A DNA stretch of 64,000 nt from Candidatus Helarchaeota archaeon (GCA_013375455.1 JABXJT010000013.1:1-64000); one strand, 5' to 3'. Positions 18,239-26,865 are shown, numbered from the stretch's first letter. Translations and numbers: made by a program. Notes: generated from the sequence alone by a model not told the origin.

Positions 18239-19210
18239 TTAGAAATAAAGGATCTCCCTTGCGCCTGATTTTACATAATATTCTTGAATATTTTTATGAT
18301 CTGCGTGTGATGAAAGCGCGAAAGATTGTACTGAAAAATTTTGAGTCAAGGCCCAACCCGTACAAATAGCAATAGCCTCCGTATTATATTTATTTTTTAA
18401 TTTAGGTAGATATTTTTTATTATACATGAACATTGGTAACAAGAAAACCTTCTTTCGTTTAAATTTTGGAGTTTTCTCCTGGACAAAATCATCAAGACAT
18501 TTATCAAAAGGATTTCTTCGATATTGAAAGTTTCCCAAAGGATAATAGTTGCTATGTATTAAGTTGTGATAGAATATCGAAGGATGAACGCAAATATCAC
18601 AATTCAGGGTCGAATTATTAACTAAATCTGTAAGCTCTTGGCCTGTTCCAAGTTTTCTAGCAAAAATTACCGCGGTATTATGGTTCGTTAGAACCGCCTC
18701 TATCCACTTTAATATATCCCTATAAATGTCAGTCCGTGAAGGAAACACGTACTTTCTATCAGAATAAGTTGAATCTGTAATCAATGTACCATTTTTACCC
18801 TCTAATATACTCCCTTTTTGCATTCCCATTCGAGCTTCTATACAAAAATCGCCAGTATAAATAATTTTCTTCTGTTTATAAGATATTCTGAACTGTAATG
18901 AACCAATACAATGGCCTGCATCGAAAACTTGTATTTTAATTCCATTTAATTCTATTACGTCCCCATTCTCAACAATTCTAATATTTTTTCGCTTATTGAA
19001 TTCCTTTCTTGATCTTTCATTAATTATCTCTAATGTAGGACGGCTCATGTAGATTGGTTGAGAAAATTTCTCTAAAGATTGTATCTTCACATGATCCCCA
19101 TGAGCGTGTGAGACCAATCCAATATCTGAATCTTGGTGGGAAAGGGGATCGATAAATAAATGGTGGTTATTTAAGATTATATGAGTTCCTGATTTTCTAT
19201 ATATTTCCAC
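18239..19210 (-). CDS. MBL-fold exonuclease-like protein (Ysh1/mRNA 3'-end-processing family)
   Basis: Metallo-beta-lactamase fold, 323 residues. The zinc motif HAHGDHV (around residue 35), the aspartate of YTGDF and the beta-CASP-like acidic DSTYSDRKY strand are visible, and SSHADH near the C-terminus supplies the last histidine. This order matches the archaeal COG1236-type RNA exonucleases or DNA-processing relatives, in a compact version. GTG 19210 is the start. It is convergent with the PfkB gene (one base between stops). Function in RNA or DNA processing is inferred from fold only. Confidence 0.7.
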   Translation of the reverse strand: MEIYRKSGTHIILNNHHLFIDPLSHQDSDIGLVSHAHGDHVKIQSLEKFSQPIYMSRPTLEIINERSRKEFNKRKNIRIVENGDVIELNGIKIQVFDAGHCIGSLQFRISYKQKKIIYTGDFCIEARMGMQKGSILEGKNGTLITDSTYSDRKYVFPSRTDIYRDILKWIEAVLTNHNTAVIFARKLGTGQELTDLVNNSTLNCDICVHPSIFYHNLIHSNYYPLGNFQYRRNPFDKCLDDFVQEKTPKFKRKKVFLLPMFMYNKKYLPKLKNKYNTEAIAICTGWALTQNFSVQSFALSSHADHKNIQEYYVKSGAREILYF

Positions 19211-19418
19211 TTAAACCATCTGCGCATTGGTAAAGAGAATGAAGATAAGTTTGGAGTATTTCTTTCCTTTTTAGATATTATCTGATCTACCGTAAAAGTC
19301 TTTTCATTTGAACCGGCGGAATTCACGTTACAGAATTTGCTCCGACATTATTCCTACTTTTAATCTGAGTAAGAAAAAGTTGCGTTTTTTCGAATTTAAT
19401 CAAAAAAGAAATAAAAGT

Positions 19419-20534
19419 TTAAAGGTACATCTCTATAAGTTCAATTAAATCAATCACTTCTATGGAGGATTCATTGTATCTAGCCGCTCGCGCTAATATA
19501 TCTTCACAAGTAGGACACATCGTGACCAAATATTCCGCCCCAGTTTTCTCTGCCTCAGTAATTCTGTTCGTGGCAATATCTATCGAAATATCGGCAAATT
19601 CAGAAAGTAACCCACCACCACCGCCACAACACTTTGCATCATACTGATTATGTACCATTTCAATGATTTGAATTCCTGGCAAGCTCTGGATTATCTTACG
19701 AGGTTCTTCAAAAAGTCCCATTATTCGCCCAAGATCGCAGGGATCATGCCACGTGACTTTCTTTTCAATTTTTTTTGTGAATGCTAATTGCTTTTTCTCG
19801 ATGAGGTCGAGTAATTTTTCAACAACATGGAATACTTTCGGTTTAAAATTCGGATTAATTTCTGGAATGATTTTTTTAAAAGATTTATAACAGCTTGGAC
19901 AAGGCGTGATTATCTCCTCAATTCCTTTTTGCTCAAGTGTTGCGGTGATTGGTTCTGCATTCGTTTTAAATTCATCCCAGTAGCCAGTAGTATATAAGGC
20001 ACTTCCACAACAATCTTCTTCTCCTAAATAATTGAGTTCTAATCCGGCATTTTGCAGGATTTTTACCATTTTGACCAAAACTTCTGGTGCTAAGAGGGAA
20101 TAAACGCATCCTGCAAAGAATAATTGCTTTGAATTTTCATTAAATTTTAAATCTTTCGCCCATTGACTTTTCTCTTCTAAAGACTTCCCTTGCGGGTTTT
20201 TGTATTTTAATATTCTTTCTTTTACCCGACGATGTCCTCTTAATTCGAATCCGAGTTTCACTAAATCCGCCCTAAGCGTTTCGATGATATCAACCGTGGG
20301 TAATGCGCACCGTATGAGGCAATCTCCACACACGCAACAGAGTCCCAAGTATTCCAATAATTCCTTGCTAGGCTTGATGGTTCCTTCCAGTAAACCTCTA
20401 GCAATTTGGTTTCTCCCCCTACTACTAAACGCCTCGAAGCGATAAATCTCATAAATCGGGCACTCTTCTCGACAGAAGCCACAACGCGTCCTGTTACATG
20501 TATAAATGTCATCTCTTAACTTTTCAATGTACAA
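19419..20534 (-). CDS. CCG-domain (Fe-S)-binding protein, second GlcF/HdrD-like copy
   Basis: Electron-transfer protein of 371 residues. It has two [4Fe-4S] ligand sets, CNRTRCGFCREECP and CCVCGDCLIRC, and two CCG motifs, DCCGSALYTTG and KCCGGGGG, each with an upstream or downstream Cys pair (PCPSCYKSF, MCPTCED). Unlike the copy at 591-1805, no flavoprotein gene is adjacent. It is divergent from rps12 and starts with TTG at 20534 behind GGAG. The partner oxidase is unknown; a 2-hydroxyacid oxidase or heterodisulfide-reductase-like role is possible. Confidence 0.85.
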   Translation of the reverse strand: MYIEKLRDDIYTCNRTRCGFCREECPIYEIYRFEAFSSRGRNQIARGLLEGTIKPSKELLEYLGLCCVCGDCLIRCALPTVDIIETLRADLVKLGFELRGHRRVKERILKYKNPQGKSLEEKSQWAKDLKFNENSKQLFFAGCVYSLLAPEVLVKMVKILQNAGLELNYLGEEDCCGSALYTTGYWDEFKTNAEPITATLEQKGIEEIITPCPSCYKSFKKIIPEINPNFKPKVFHVVEKLLDLIEKKQLAFTKKIEKKVTWHDPCDLGRIMGLFEEPRKIIQSLPGIQIIEMVHNQYDAKCCGGGGGLLSEFADISIDIATNRITEAEKTGAEYLVTMCPTCEDILARAARYNESSIEVIDLIELIEMYL

Positions 20535-20598
20535 AATCTACAACTCCATTAGTAAAGGAAAGAAACCTTTTTGAATCCCAAATACTTTTTACGGGAAG

Positions 20599-20621
20599 AA
20601 GGTATTAATTTTTAATACTTT
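20599..20621. promoter_or_regulatory. 23-bp palindrome between divergent CCG-protein and rps12 genes
   Basis: The sequence AAGGTATTAA-TTT-TTAATACTTT has 9 of 10 matching arm positions. It lies 64 bases upstream of the minus-strand TTG at 20534 and 50 bases upstream of the rps12 ATG. It could be a shared operator or overlapping, opposite-facing TATA elements; the AT-rich core allows both readings. Confidence 0.35.
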
Positions 20622-20671
20622 GAAGTAAACTTAAGAGATAAATATTTCTTGAAACTCGAGGAATACATAAC

Positions 20672-21115
20672 ATGCCGGGTTCGAAATCACCAAGAGGCGA
20701 ATTTGCGGGACTTGCGCTCAAGAAGAAGCGCAAGAAGTTTCGTTGGAAGGATACCGCATATAAAAGAAGAATCCTAAAACTTCGGAAGAAAGCTGACCCG
20801 CTGGAAGGCGCCCCGATGGCAAAGGGAATCGTTCTCGAAAAAGTAGGGATCGAGAGCAAACAGCCGAACTCAGCCATTCGAAAATGCGTGAGGATCCAAC
20901 TTATTAAGAATGGAAAACAAATCACCGCGTTTCTGCCAGGCGATGGTGCTCTAAACTATATCGATGAACATGATGAAGTGCTTGTCGAAGGGATAGGTGG
21001 AGCCAAGGGGCGTTCTATTGGTGATTTACCTGGCGTTCGTTGGAAAGTAATCAAGGTCAACAACGTTGACCTGAACGAGTTGATAATTGGTAAAAAAGAA
21101 AAACCCATTCGTTAG
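20672..21115 (+). CDS. rps12: Small-subunit ribosomal protein S12
   Basis: Decoding-site ribosomal protein uS12, 147 residues. The archaeal/eukaryotic form is recognised by [18 protein letters not shown], the universally conserved [14 protein letters not shown] loop and the C-terminal [18 protein letters not shown]. Usually rps12 follows nusA in archaea; here three genes intervene and S7 does not follow, so the str-type cluster is broken at this point. Confidence 0.95.
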   Translation: MPGSKSPRGEFAGLALKKKRKKFRWKDTAYKRRILKLRKKADPLEGAPMAKGIVLEKVGIESKQPNSAIRKCVRIQLIKNGKQITAFLPGDGALNYIDEHDEVLVEGIGGAKGRSIGDLPGVRWKVIKVNNVDLNELIIGKKEKPIR

Positions 21116-21151
21116 ATTTCCGACTCCTTTTTAAGAATCATTATCAATTTA

Positions 21152-21967
21152 ATGAACATGAACCGGGTCTGTGTTGTCAAATCAGGGTATCAAATTTCAT
21201 ACGACAAATCACTTCTCCATAATTTTAATTTTAAAAATTTACGAATTAATTTAAGATACCTTTTATGCGGGCCTCCGAGATCACGCGGTGAAGGATTATT
21301 TTTTAGGATTATCCTTGGAGATAAAGGAAAGTGCATACAATGTATCTTTTTCTATAAAACCCAATGGATTCCATATCACCCTCACGATTATCATCCATTT
21401 TATATTTATTTAGATGATGTCAACGATGTATCCTCTCTCATCATTGATGATGGGCATCATTTTTCCAAATTAAGAGCAGTACAAAAGGGAGTTAAACGCA
21501 CCTCAATTGATCTCACGATTTTTTTACCGGACCATGGGATGACAGATCAAATAAAAGGAATTAGCAAAATTTTTCAGCCCAAATTGATCCCTCTCCTACC
21601 TGATCAGATAGAAAGATGGTGGCTAATCAATAATATGGCCCAATTAAAGTTGCGAACAAAACTCATAGATCCTTGGGCACCCGGACTAATTCCAGATACT
21701 CCATCCAAAAAAGTCTCTCTATTATATAGATTAAACCAATTACTACCATTTAAAATCCCTTCACCTATAAAAAACAATATCAAATTTACATTTCGAGATG
21801 AATCTGCATGTCCCATCTGTCACAGCCTGGAGACTTTAGATTTTATACCATTGGTTCGGAGTAAAACTACAGGTAACTATATCCTGCGAAAAAAAATGAC
21901 CTGTAAAAATAACCATGAATATTCTATCAGATATGATTTTGAAAAGGGCATGATAGAATTAGACTAA
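21152..21967 (+). CDS. Hypothetical protein with C-terminal zinc-binding-like motif
   Basis: A 271-residue protein that I do not recognise. The only clear signature is at the C-terminus, where CPICHSLETLDF is followed by a second half CKNNHEYSI, a possible C-x2-C / C-x3-H zinc site. The body is rich in aromatic residues (for example WIPYHPHDYHPFYIYL) and has no predicted membrane segment. It starts 36 bases after rps12 with ATG 21152 (a second ATG two codons on) and may be co-transcribed. It is convergent with the phosphodiesterase-like gene. Confidence 0.6.
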   Translation: MNMNRVCVVKSGYQISYDKSLLHNFNFKNLRINLRYLLCGPPRSRGEGLFFRIILGDKGKCIQCIFFYKTQWIPYHPHDYHPFYIYLDDVNDVSSLIIDDGHHFSKLRAVQKGVKRTSIDLTIFLPDHGMTDQIKGISKIFQPKLIPLLPDQIERWWLINNMAQLKLRTKLIDPWAPGLIPDTPSKKVSLLYRLNQLLPFKIPSPIKNNIKFTFRDESACPICHSLETLDFIPLVRSKTTGNYILRKKMTCKNNHEYSIRYDFEKGMIELD

Positions 21968-21979
21968 CTTTTAAGAATT

Positions 21980-23035
21980 TTAATACTTTTTATACAGGCT
22001 TTTCCCCTGAAATTGCACCATTGGTTTGATTTGAAAAATTTCTAGGATTGTCGGGCAAATATCTATGAGCCTCGGGGAATGAATTGATATATCCTCAATA
22101 ACTCTATTCTCTGAATCAAAAATAATGAGTGGAACTTTCAATTCTGCTTGAGTAGCCCCTCCGTGACTACCATTTAATATTTCATCCCCAAATTCAAATC
22201 CTGTCTTTGCACACACCACCAAGTCCCCCGTTCTCTCGTGAGTCAAATGAGCTCTCTTAATTTCTGCCGAGTTTAACACCTTATCAACAAAAGGCAACGT
22301 TCGTAAGTACTTCTCTACCTCTCCTAAATCATCTGAATATACGTGACAAGTTCTATGTGATGCCAAGCATTTTACCTTAAATCCTCCATCTCCCAACTCT
22401 TTTTCCAGATTTATGTTTGTATGAACAGTAGTCATTCCATGATCTGCAGAAATTATAAATATGAATTCAGATTTTACTTTATCTTTGACTTTCGATATTA
22501 ATTTATCGCATTCTTCCAACACTTCTAAATAATTTGATGATTTGGGTCCCATTCGCTCGCCAAATCCATCGACACCTTGAAAATTAACCATGTAAAATCG
22601 AATATCAGGTGCAAGGGAGCTCTCCAAGTGGTTGAAAATGGATTGATTCTGTTTCTCCAATGGCATTTCATCAAAAATTTTTTTCTTTACAATCACGGAA
22701 GCGCCCTTTGATACTGGCTCGCAGATAGAACATGTAGGAAAAGGTAATAACTCAAAGAGGGTTGGTGCCATAATGTTCTCATTTGGATCAAAATAATCAA
22801 AATTCCGAATGCATTTGTTTTGGCGATCCCAAAATTGATTACCAACCATTCCATGCTGATCTGGATAGGTACCGGTAATGATCGATGAATGCCCCGTATA
22901 AGTGGCCGTCGGAAAAACGGCCTCACATTCTAATGTTATTTTTCCCCCCTCTGAAAGTTCATCAAAAAATGGAGTGTTCGCTACTTTTAATTCTGTAGTT
23001 GGGCATCCATCTAAAATAAACAGAAATAATCTCAT
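21980..23035 (-). CDS. Alkaline-phosphatase-superfamily phosphodiesterase/nucleotide pyrophosphatase
   Basis: Metal-dependent phospho- or sulfo-hydrolase of 351 residues. The N-terminus FLFILDGCPTTEL provides the first metal-binding Asp, and AVFPTATYTGHSSIITG supplies the nucleophile threonine and the usual HxSxxTG stretch. The second metal site appears as SADHGM and a late histidine in NGSHGG. There is no signal peptide, so it is cytosolic. It resembles type I phosphodiesterases and cofactor-independent phosphoglycerate mutase-like enzymes, but the substrate is not evident. Confidence 0.8.
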   Translation of the reverse strand: MRLFLFILDGCPTTELKVANTPFFDELSEGGKITLECEAVFPTATYTGHSSIITGTYPDQHGMVGNQFWDRQNKCIRNFDYFDPNENIMAPTLFELLPFPTCSICEPVSKGASVIVKKKIFDEMPLEKQNQSIFNHLESSLAPDIRFYMVNFQGVDGFGERMGPKSSNYLEVLEECDKLISKVKDKVKSEFIFIISADHGMTTVHTNINLEKELGDGGFKVKCLASHRTCHVYSDDLGEVEKYLRTLPFVDKVLNSAEIKRAHLTHERTGDLVVCAKTGFEFGDEILNGSHGGATQAELKVPLIIFDSENRVIEDISIHSPRLIDICPTILEIFQIKPMVQFQGKSLYKKY

Positions 23036-23060
23036 TTATATCCCTATATCAATAAATTCT

Positions 23061-23474
23061 TTAAAAATTATCTAATGTCAGCCAATCTATAATCTCTTTT
23101 ACATTCTCAGCCGTAATTGTAACCATAATAGGTCCAAGAAAATCCTCTTGCTCTGGATCCTTCACGAAATGAACACGTCCCGCAAAAGCGGCTTGTTTAT
23201 TTAAGAAGAAATCGACCGATTTATCATTCATATTCCCTAAAAAAATCTTACGAGCGGAATTTCGGATGCGTTGTTTTCGTAACTTTTCTCGAATTAGTGA
23301 AAGTGAATTTCGTTCCGAGCTTTTAAAAACCAGATCTGTTTTCTCATCCGTTCTTTCTTCTTCAATATGAGGGTTTTGGAAGATTTTTTGAAAGCATAGT
23401 TCAATTTTCTCCCGATCCTCCGTAGGATGTATTGGCGTTTTAGCAACGATATTAATATTGTCATCTCCATTTAT
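23061..23474 (-). CDS. UPF0201 (COG1325) predicted RNA-binding protein with a non-standard ATA start
   Basis: An open frame of 137 residues is clear on the minus strand. The N-terminus, INIVAKTPIHPTEDREKIE, is the hallmark of archaeal UPF0201/COG1325 proteins, and the C-terminus FLGPIMVTITAENVKEIIDW also fits. No ATG, GTG or TTG lies between the in-frame stop just upstream and this conserved beginning. The best candidate is ATA at 23472-23474, giving MNGDDNINIV; ATT codons further in are alternatives. It overlaps the 3' end of the UPF0200 kinase gene by 14 bases, and the UPF0200-UPF0201 pairing is itself conserved in archaea. The family is thought to bind RNA or associate with the exosome; biochemical function is not established. 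Confidence 0.75.
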   Translation of the reverse strand: MNGDDNINIVAKTPIHPTEDREKIELCFQKIFQNPHIEEERTDEKTDLVFKSSERNSLSLIREKLRKQRIRNSARKIFLGNMNDKSVDFFLNKQAAFAGRVHFVKDPEQEDFLGPIMVTITAENVKEIIDWLTLDNF

Positions 23475-24039
23475 TTTCTTTAATCAACCGCAATATTTTG
23501 CTGATTCGTCGTTTTAATGGGTTTATTCTACCTTCATTCACGAACATGACGTCCGCAAGTGCTATAATCTTGGCAATTCCTGCATTTATCTCCCTAAAAT
23601 CACGTTCTTGAATTACCTTTAAATTCTTGGAATCATCAAAGCGACTCCTTTTTCGAATTCTAGCGTAGCGAGTGCGGGGCGAGGCGTGAATTGCAACAAT
23701 AAAGAATTTGTTTAAATGTTTTCGAAAAAGTTCTACTTCCTCAAAACTGCGTAATCCATCAATTATTACTACGCTCTTCTCTATTTCAGAAAGCTTTGGA
23801 AGTGTTCGCTTTGCTACGATATTCATTCCTTCTTCTTCGCGGATCTTCACCATAACCGTTCCAACATTTTCCGAATTGATTTCTAACCCCCTATCAATAC
23901 AAGTTTGTCTGATAACATCCCCCATTACAATTGTCGGAATACCTAACTCCTTCGCTACCTCTGAAACAATCGATTTTCCGGAGCCCGGTAGCCCAACTAC
24001 ACCAATACCTGTTTTCTGAATTTTTTTTAGGTTATCCAT
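23461..24039 (-). CDS. UPF0200 P-loop nucleotide kinase-like protein
   Basis: A 192-residue protein with the Walker A motif GLPGSGKS near residue 17 and an adenylate/dephospho-CoA-kinase-like arrangement: MGDVIRQTCIDRGLE after the first helix, the Walker-B-like VVIIDGLRSFEEVE, and the lid HASPRTRYARIRKRSRFDDSK. This is the archaeal UPF0200 family. ATG 24039 is preferred over TTG 24054 since it brings the P-loop to its usual distance from the N-terminus. The downstream UPF0201 gene overlaps its stop, implying coupling. Phosphate acceptor unknown. Confidence 0.8.
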   Translation of the reverse strand: MDNLKKIQKTGIGVVGLPGSGKSIVSEVAKELGIPTIVMGDVIRQTCIDRGLEINSENVGTVMVKIREEEGMNIVAKRTLPKLSEIEKSVVIIDGLRSFEEVELFRKHLNKFFIVAIHASPRTRYARIRKRSRFDDSKNLKVIQERDFREINAGIAKIIALADVMFVNEGRINPLKRRISKILRLIKENKWR

Positions 24040-24129
24040 ATTAACAACACTCAAATCCCGGCGATCACTAGGTAATTTAATAAAATAAATAAATTATATT
24101 TCTTAATATTTTTTAAGAGGTTAATTAAA

Positions 24130-24657
24130 ATGCCAGATGTCGATGTAAAGGGATTCATACTTAATGGTCCTGAGATGCTGATGCAGAATCTCATTCAATT
24201 ATCGCAAGGTGAAAAACAAGAGCCCATTAATTTCAGTAAGGTATTGCGAACTTTTGTTCTCAATAGCGAGGTAAAAGCGGAAATCAGCTCCGCAGGCTCA
24301 ACTGCCACGAAGATCAGTGGTATTGTCGATTGGATTGGGGAGAGAAAGGATGGACAAAAGGGGATCGAACTGTTCCTCCGCGGCAGATCAGGAAATAAAG
24401 TTTTTATTCTTGGAGGTAACGTCGAACAAGCCCTCTTCAATGGATCAAAGCGATCTCTCATCATCTCGGAAACCCCTGAGCTTTGTCCCATATGCAAATC
24501 CATCATGTCCGCAAAAGAAACGACCATCTCATGTCCTTCTTGTAGTGTTAAAGCCCATAAAGATCATTTTCTTGAATATATCAAAATTCATGGGACCTGT
24601 CCTAAATGTGGCAAGCGGCTCTCGATGAAACAAAAGGGCCAAAGCGGAAATCAATAA
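24130..24657 (+). CDS. Small protein with C-terminal RING-like zinc finger
   Basis: A 175-residue soluble protein. The N-terminal about 115 residues form an unrecognised mostly beta domain (KAEISSAGSTATKISGIVDW, FLRGRSGNKVFILGG). The C-terminus has eight possible zinc ligands in the order C-x2-C, C-x2-C-x4-H-x2-H, C-x2-C: CPICKS, then SCPSCSVKAHKDHFLEYIK and GTCPKCGKR. The block from the second CxxC to CPKC has the spacing of a RING-H2 finger (C..C....H..h....h....CP.C), with a histidine in place of one cysteine. A ubiquitin-ligase-like role is therefore possible; a plain zinc ribbon protein is the alternative. It is divergent from the UPF0200 gene and starts at ATG 24130. Confidence 0.6.
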   Translation: MPDVDVKGFILNGPEMLMQNLIQLSQGEKQEPINFSKVLRTFVLNSEVKAEISSAGSTATKISGIVDWIGERKDGQKGIELFLRGRSGNKVFILGGNVEQALFNGSKRSLIISETPELCPICKSIMSAKETTISCPSCSVKAHKDHFLEYIKIHGTCPKCGKRLSMKQKGQSGNQ

Positions 24658-24784
24658 TATATAAAAACTACCCTTTATTTTTAAAAAATCACTGCTTTTA
24701 TCTTTGTTTGTAAACCATCGTCCATTTTATTTATTTTTTATGAATTAATTGCGCATTTCACTTGGCATGTTGGAGGGAGAGAGC

Positions 24785-24850
24785 ATGCTGAAAATTACCC
24801 TTGTTAGCTTTAAATATGAGCATTTTGAGATTCTTAATGCCACTATTTAA
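24785..24850 (+). CDS. Possible 21-residue leader ORF
   Basis: ATG 24785 is preceded by a very strong GGAGGGAGAGAGC and opens 22 codons ending in TAA. A second GGAGG follows it before the longin-like gene at 24899. It could be a leader peptide or chance; there is no other sign of coding. The rest of the 24658-24898 interval is AT-rich and unassigned. Confidence 0.2.
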   Translation: MLKITLVSFKYEHFEILNATI

Positions 24851-24898
24851 GAATCCTGGAGGCGCATTATCGCAATTCATCACTAGATGAGATAAAAA

Positions 24899-25417
24899 AT
24901 GAAATTACAACAAATTTGGGTTATTTCGAGCAATGGGCTGCAATTATTTTCCTATACAATTAATAATAGAGATAAGATCACAAATCAAGACAAAAAAATA
25001 AATAACTTCTTGAAGGCTAGTGGAATATATAATATTTTGACTTATTTTAATGATTTTTTACTAGGTGAAAAAACCGATGCGCTTCTAACAAATGATTTAT
25101 TATGGGTTATTCACTATCAAGTAATCCATCACTATGATACTAAGAAGATTCTAGAATTTGCCGTTATTGCCGTGGCGCAAATTGATTTAACGATACCGGT
25201 AATCGATCAAAAAAGGGTGTTACTTGAGTTTTGTAAGAGGATAGCACTCGAATTTTATGAGGAATGCGGGGAATATGTTGAGGCATTCACCAATATAAAT
25301 TTAAAAATGTTTGAGGGTTTCCGACCGAGATGCATCCGCTTAATTAAATCATTCGAAGAAGACATAGCAGAGATGCTTGAACAACGTTTGGTGGCCTGGC
25401 ATCAGAAAAACAAGTGA
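24899..25417 (+). CDS. Possible longin-like domain protein
   Basis: A 172-residue soluble protein. It opens with LQQIWVISSNGLQLFSYTI, a strand-hairpin-strand start common to longin and roadblock-type folds, followed by WVIHYQVIHHYD, an IAVAQIDL strand and the helix LEFCKRIALEFYEECGEYVEAF. Longin domains in Asgard archaea are small GTPase partners, and a Roadblock/LC7 gene follows convergently at 25485. The assignment rests on pattern only; an unrelated alpha/beta fold is possible. ATG 24899 is the only reasonable start. Confidence 0.45.
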   Translation: MKLQQIWVISSNGLQLFSYTINNRDKITNQDKKINNFLKASGIYNILTYFNDFLLGEKTDALLTNDLLWVIHYQVIHHYDTKKILEFAVIAVAQIDLTIPVIDQKRVLLEFCKRIALEFYEECGEYVEAFTNINLKMFEGFRPRCIRLIKSFEEDIAEMLEQRLVAWHQKNK

Positions 25418-25484
25418 TCAGATCTATTATTGTTAACTAATCCATGCTCTTTTAGAAATAAAGAGAAAAGAAGAAATTAAAAAA

Positions 25485-25949
25485 TTAAATGCGATCTAAT
25501 TCCCCAAGGGCATCCTTCAAATCGGCTTCTTCGCCCTCTGCAACTTCCTCGATGGGTGGTTTTTCACCCAAGAATTCTGCAAGTACTTTATCCAATTCGG
25601 ATGAAGCAGACTTCATAACGAGTCGAATCATACCGATATTTACGTCTTTATCGGTGATAATACAGAGAACTCCTTGAGATCCAGTATTAGCTGCAAATAT
25701 TTTCCCGTCATCGAACTCAGATGTTACGATGTTTAGGTTGCCAATATCGAGGCTCTTACCTTGCTCTTCGCTTGCACAGAAGACCGCGGAGGCAATGGCC
25801 CCAATCCCATCAACATCTACTGGATAGTAACTGAATTTACTGACGTGAGCAATTGTTAAACCAGTTCGATCTGCTAAAATGACTTTTTTTATGCCCGGTT
25901 CTGCCTTGATTATCTTCGCAAGAATCCTATCAAATGACTTAACATCCAT
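25485..25949 (-). CDS. Roadblock/LC7 domain protein
   Basis: A 154-residue protein whose first 115 residues follow the Roadblock/LC7 (MglB-like) pattern: KSFDRILAKIIKAEPGIKKV helix, VILADRTGLTIAHVS strand, IGAIASAVFCASEEQG helix, then NIVTSEFDDGKIFAANTG and IGMIRLVMKSAS. The tail is acidic. Such proteins regulate small Ras-like GTPases in Asgard archaea. ATG 25949, ten bases after GGAG, is preferred to TTG 25964. It is convergent with the longin-like gene. Confidence 0.85.
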   Translation of the reverse strand: MDVKSFDRILAKIIKAEPGIKKVILADRTGLTIAHVSKFSYYPVDVDGIGAIASAVFCASEEQGKSLDIGNLNIVTSEFDDGKIFAANTGSQGVLCIITDKDVNIGMIRLVMKSASSELDKVLAEFLGEKPPIEEVAEGEEADLKDALGELDRI

Positions 25950-26146
25950 TTTATTCGACTCCAAACTATTTCTATACTTTAATGATGATTACATTATAAA
26001 ACTTTATCCAATTAAAAACTTTATTGTGCTTATTTATATATTTTTATTAAAGCAAAGTGAATCTAATTTATTAGTCTGGAAGGAGATCACCAAAAGGTTT
26101 ATTTTCCGCGAAATTCTCCTTCAATAGATCAAGGAGACGAAAAATC

Positions 26147-26767
26147 TCAAGAACTAATTAAAGATAATACTGCAGTAATGGCACCTAATTTCGCTTTAAT
26201 TAATGTATCGGCTCCACAAATCACCAATACATCGTCTATTTGAAAATTATGATTTGATATAAGATAACTTAATAGGGTTGAATGCTGCTTTTCCAAGTAA
26301 TCCTTTCCAAGCGTCGGTATTTCTAAATGCTTATTTCCTTTATAAATTAATGAGGTAATCGATTTCGCACCAATCGAAATGGCTGAATCCCTCAGACTAA
26401 TTCCGGAGCCAATTTTGGTGGAGACCCCTCTTACCAAACAACCTACATTGAATTTTGCATTTGTAAGTTCTTCGGCCTCCTCTATAGTTTGAATGGAAAT
26501 TAGTTTTTTGGTTAGATCTTTAAGCACTTTTATGCCTTTTTCCGCAAGAACATGTCCTTTTTTTCCTTCAACATCTATCAATTGCGCCTCTTTTAACCGA
26601 TTTACGAGAGTGCGAATGGATCCTGCTCCTAAATCAAGAATATTCCCCAATTCATAGCGCCCAATAGGTCCCTTCTCTTTAATTATCTTCAAGGCCAGCA
26701 CGAAATGTGCTGAACGAAATAAATGCCCAGGCCCTTTTCGTTCTATTAAATTTTGGATGGTTTCCAA
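26147..26767 (-). CDS. Winged-helix regulator, DUF4443-like
   Basis: Residues about 15-85 form a winged helix (LKIIKEKGPIGRYELGNIL, GAGSIRTLVNRLKEAQLID, KGHVLAEKGIKVL), and residues about 115-206 form an effector-like domain with GISLRDSAISIGAKSITSLIYK and VLVICGADTLIKAKLGAI, resembling archaeal DUF4443. It is transcribed divergently from the DUF4430/ECF operon, whose tandem palindromic operator lies 114 bases from its start. This makes it the natural candidate for the protein that binds that operator, which is an inference from position. Confidence 0.65.
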   Translation of the reverse strand: METIQNLIERKGPGHLFRSAHFVLALKIIKEKGPIGRYELGNILDLGAGSIRTLVNRLKEAQLIDVEGKKGHVLAEKGIKVLKDLTKKLISIQTIEEAEELTNAKFNVGCLVRGVSTKIGSGISLRDSAISIGAKSITSLIYKGNKHLEIPTLGKDYLEKQHSTLLSYLISNHNFQIDDVLVICGADTLIKAKLGAITAVLSLISS

Positions 26768-26865
26768 TTCTATCCTCTAATTCTGAATGGTTATCGCTTC
26801 TGAATCGTGTTTAAGCTTATAGAGAGTATTAAAATTTATGAATTTTTTGTGGAGTGGGATAGAAA

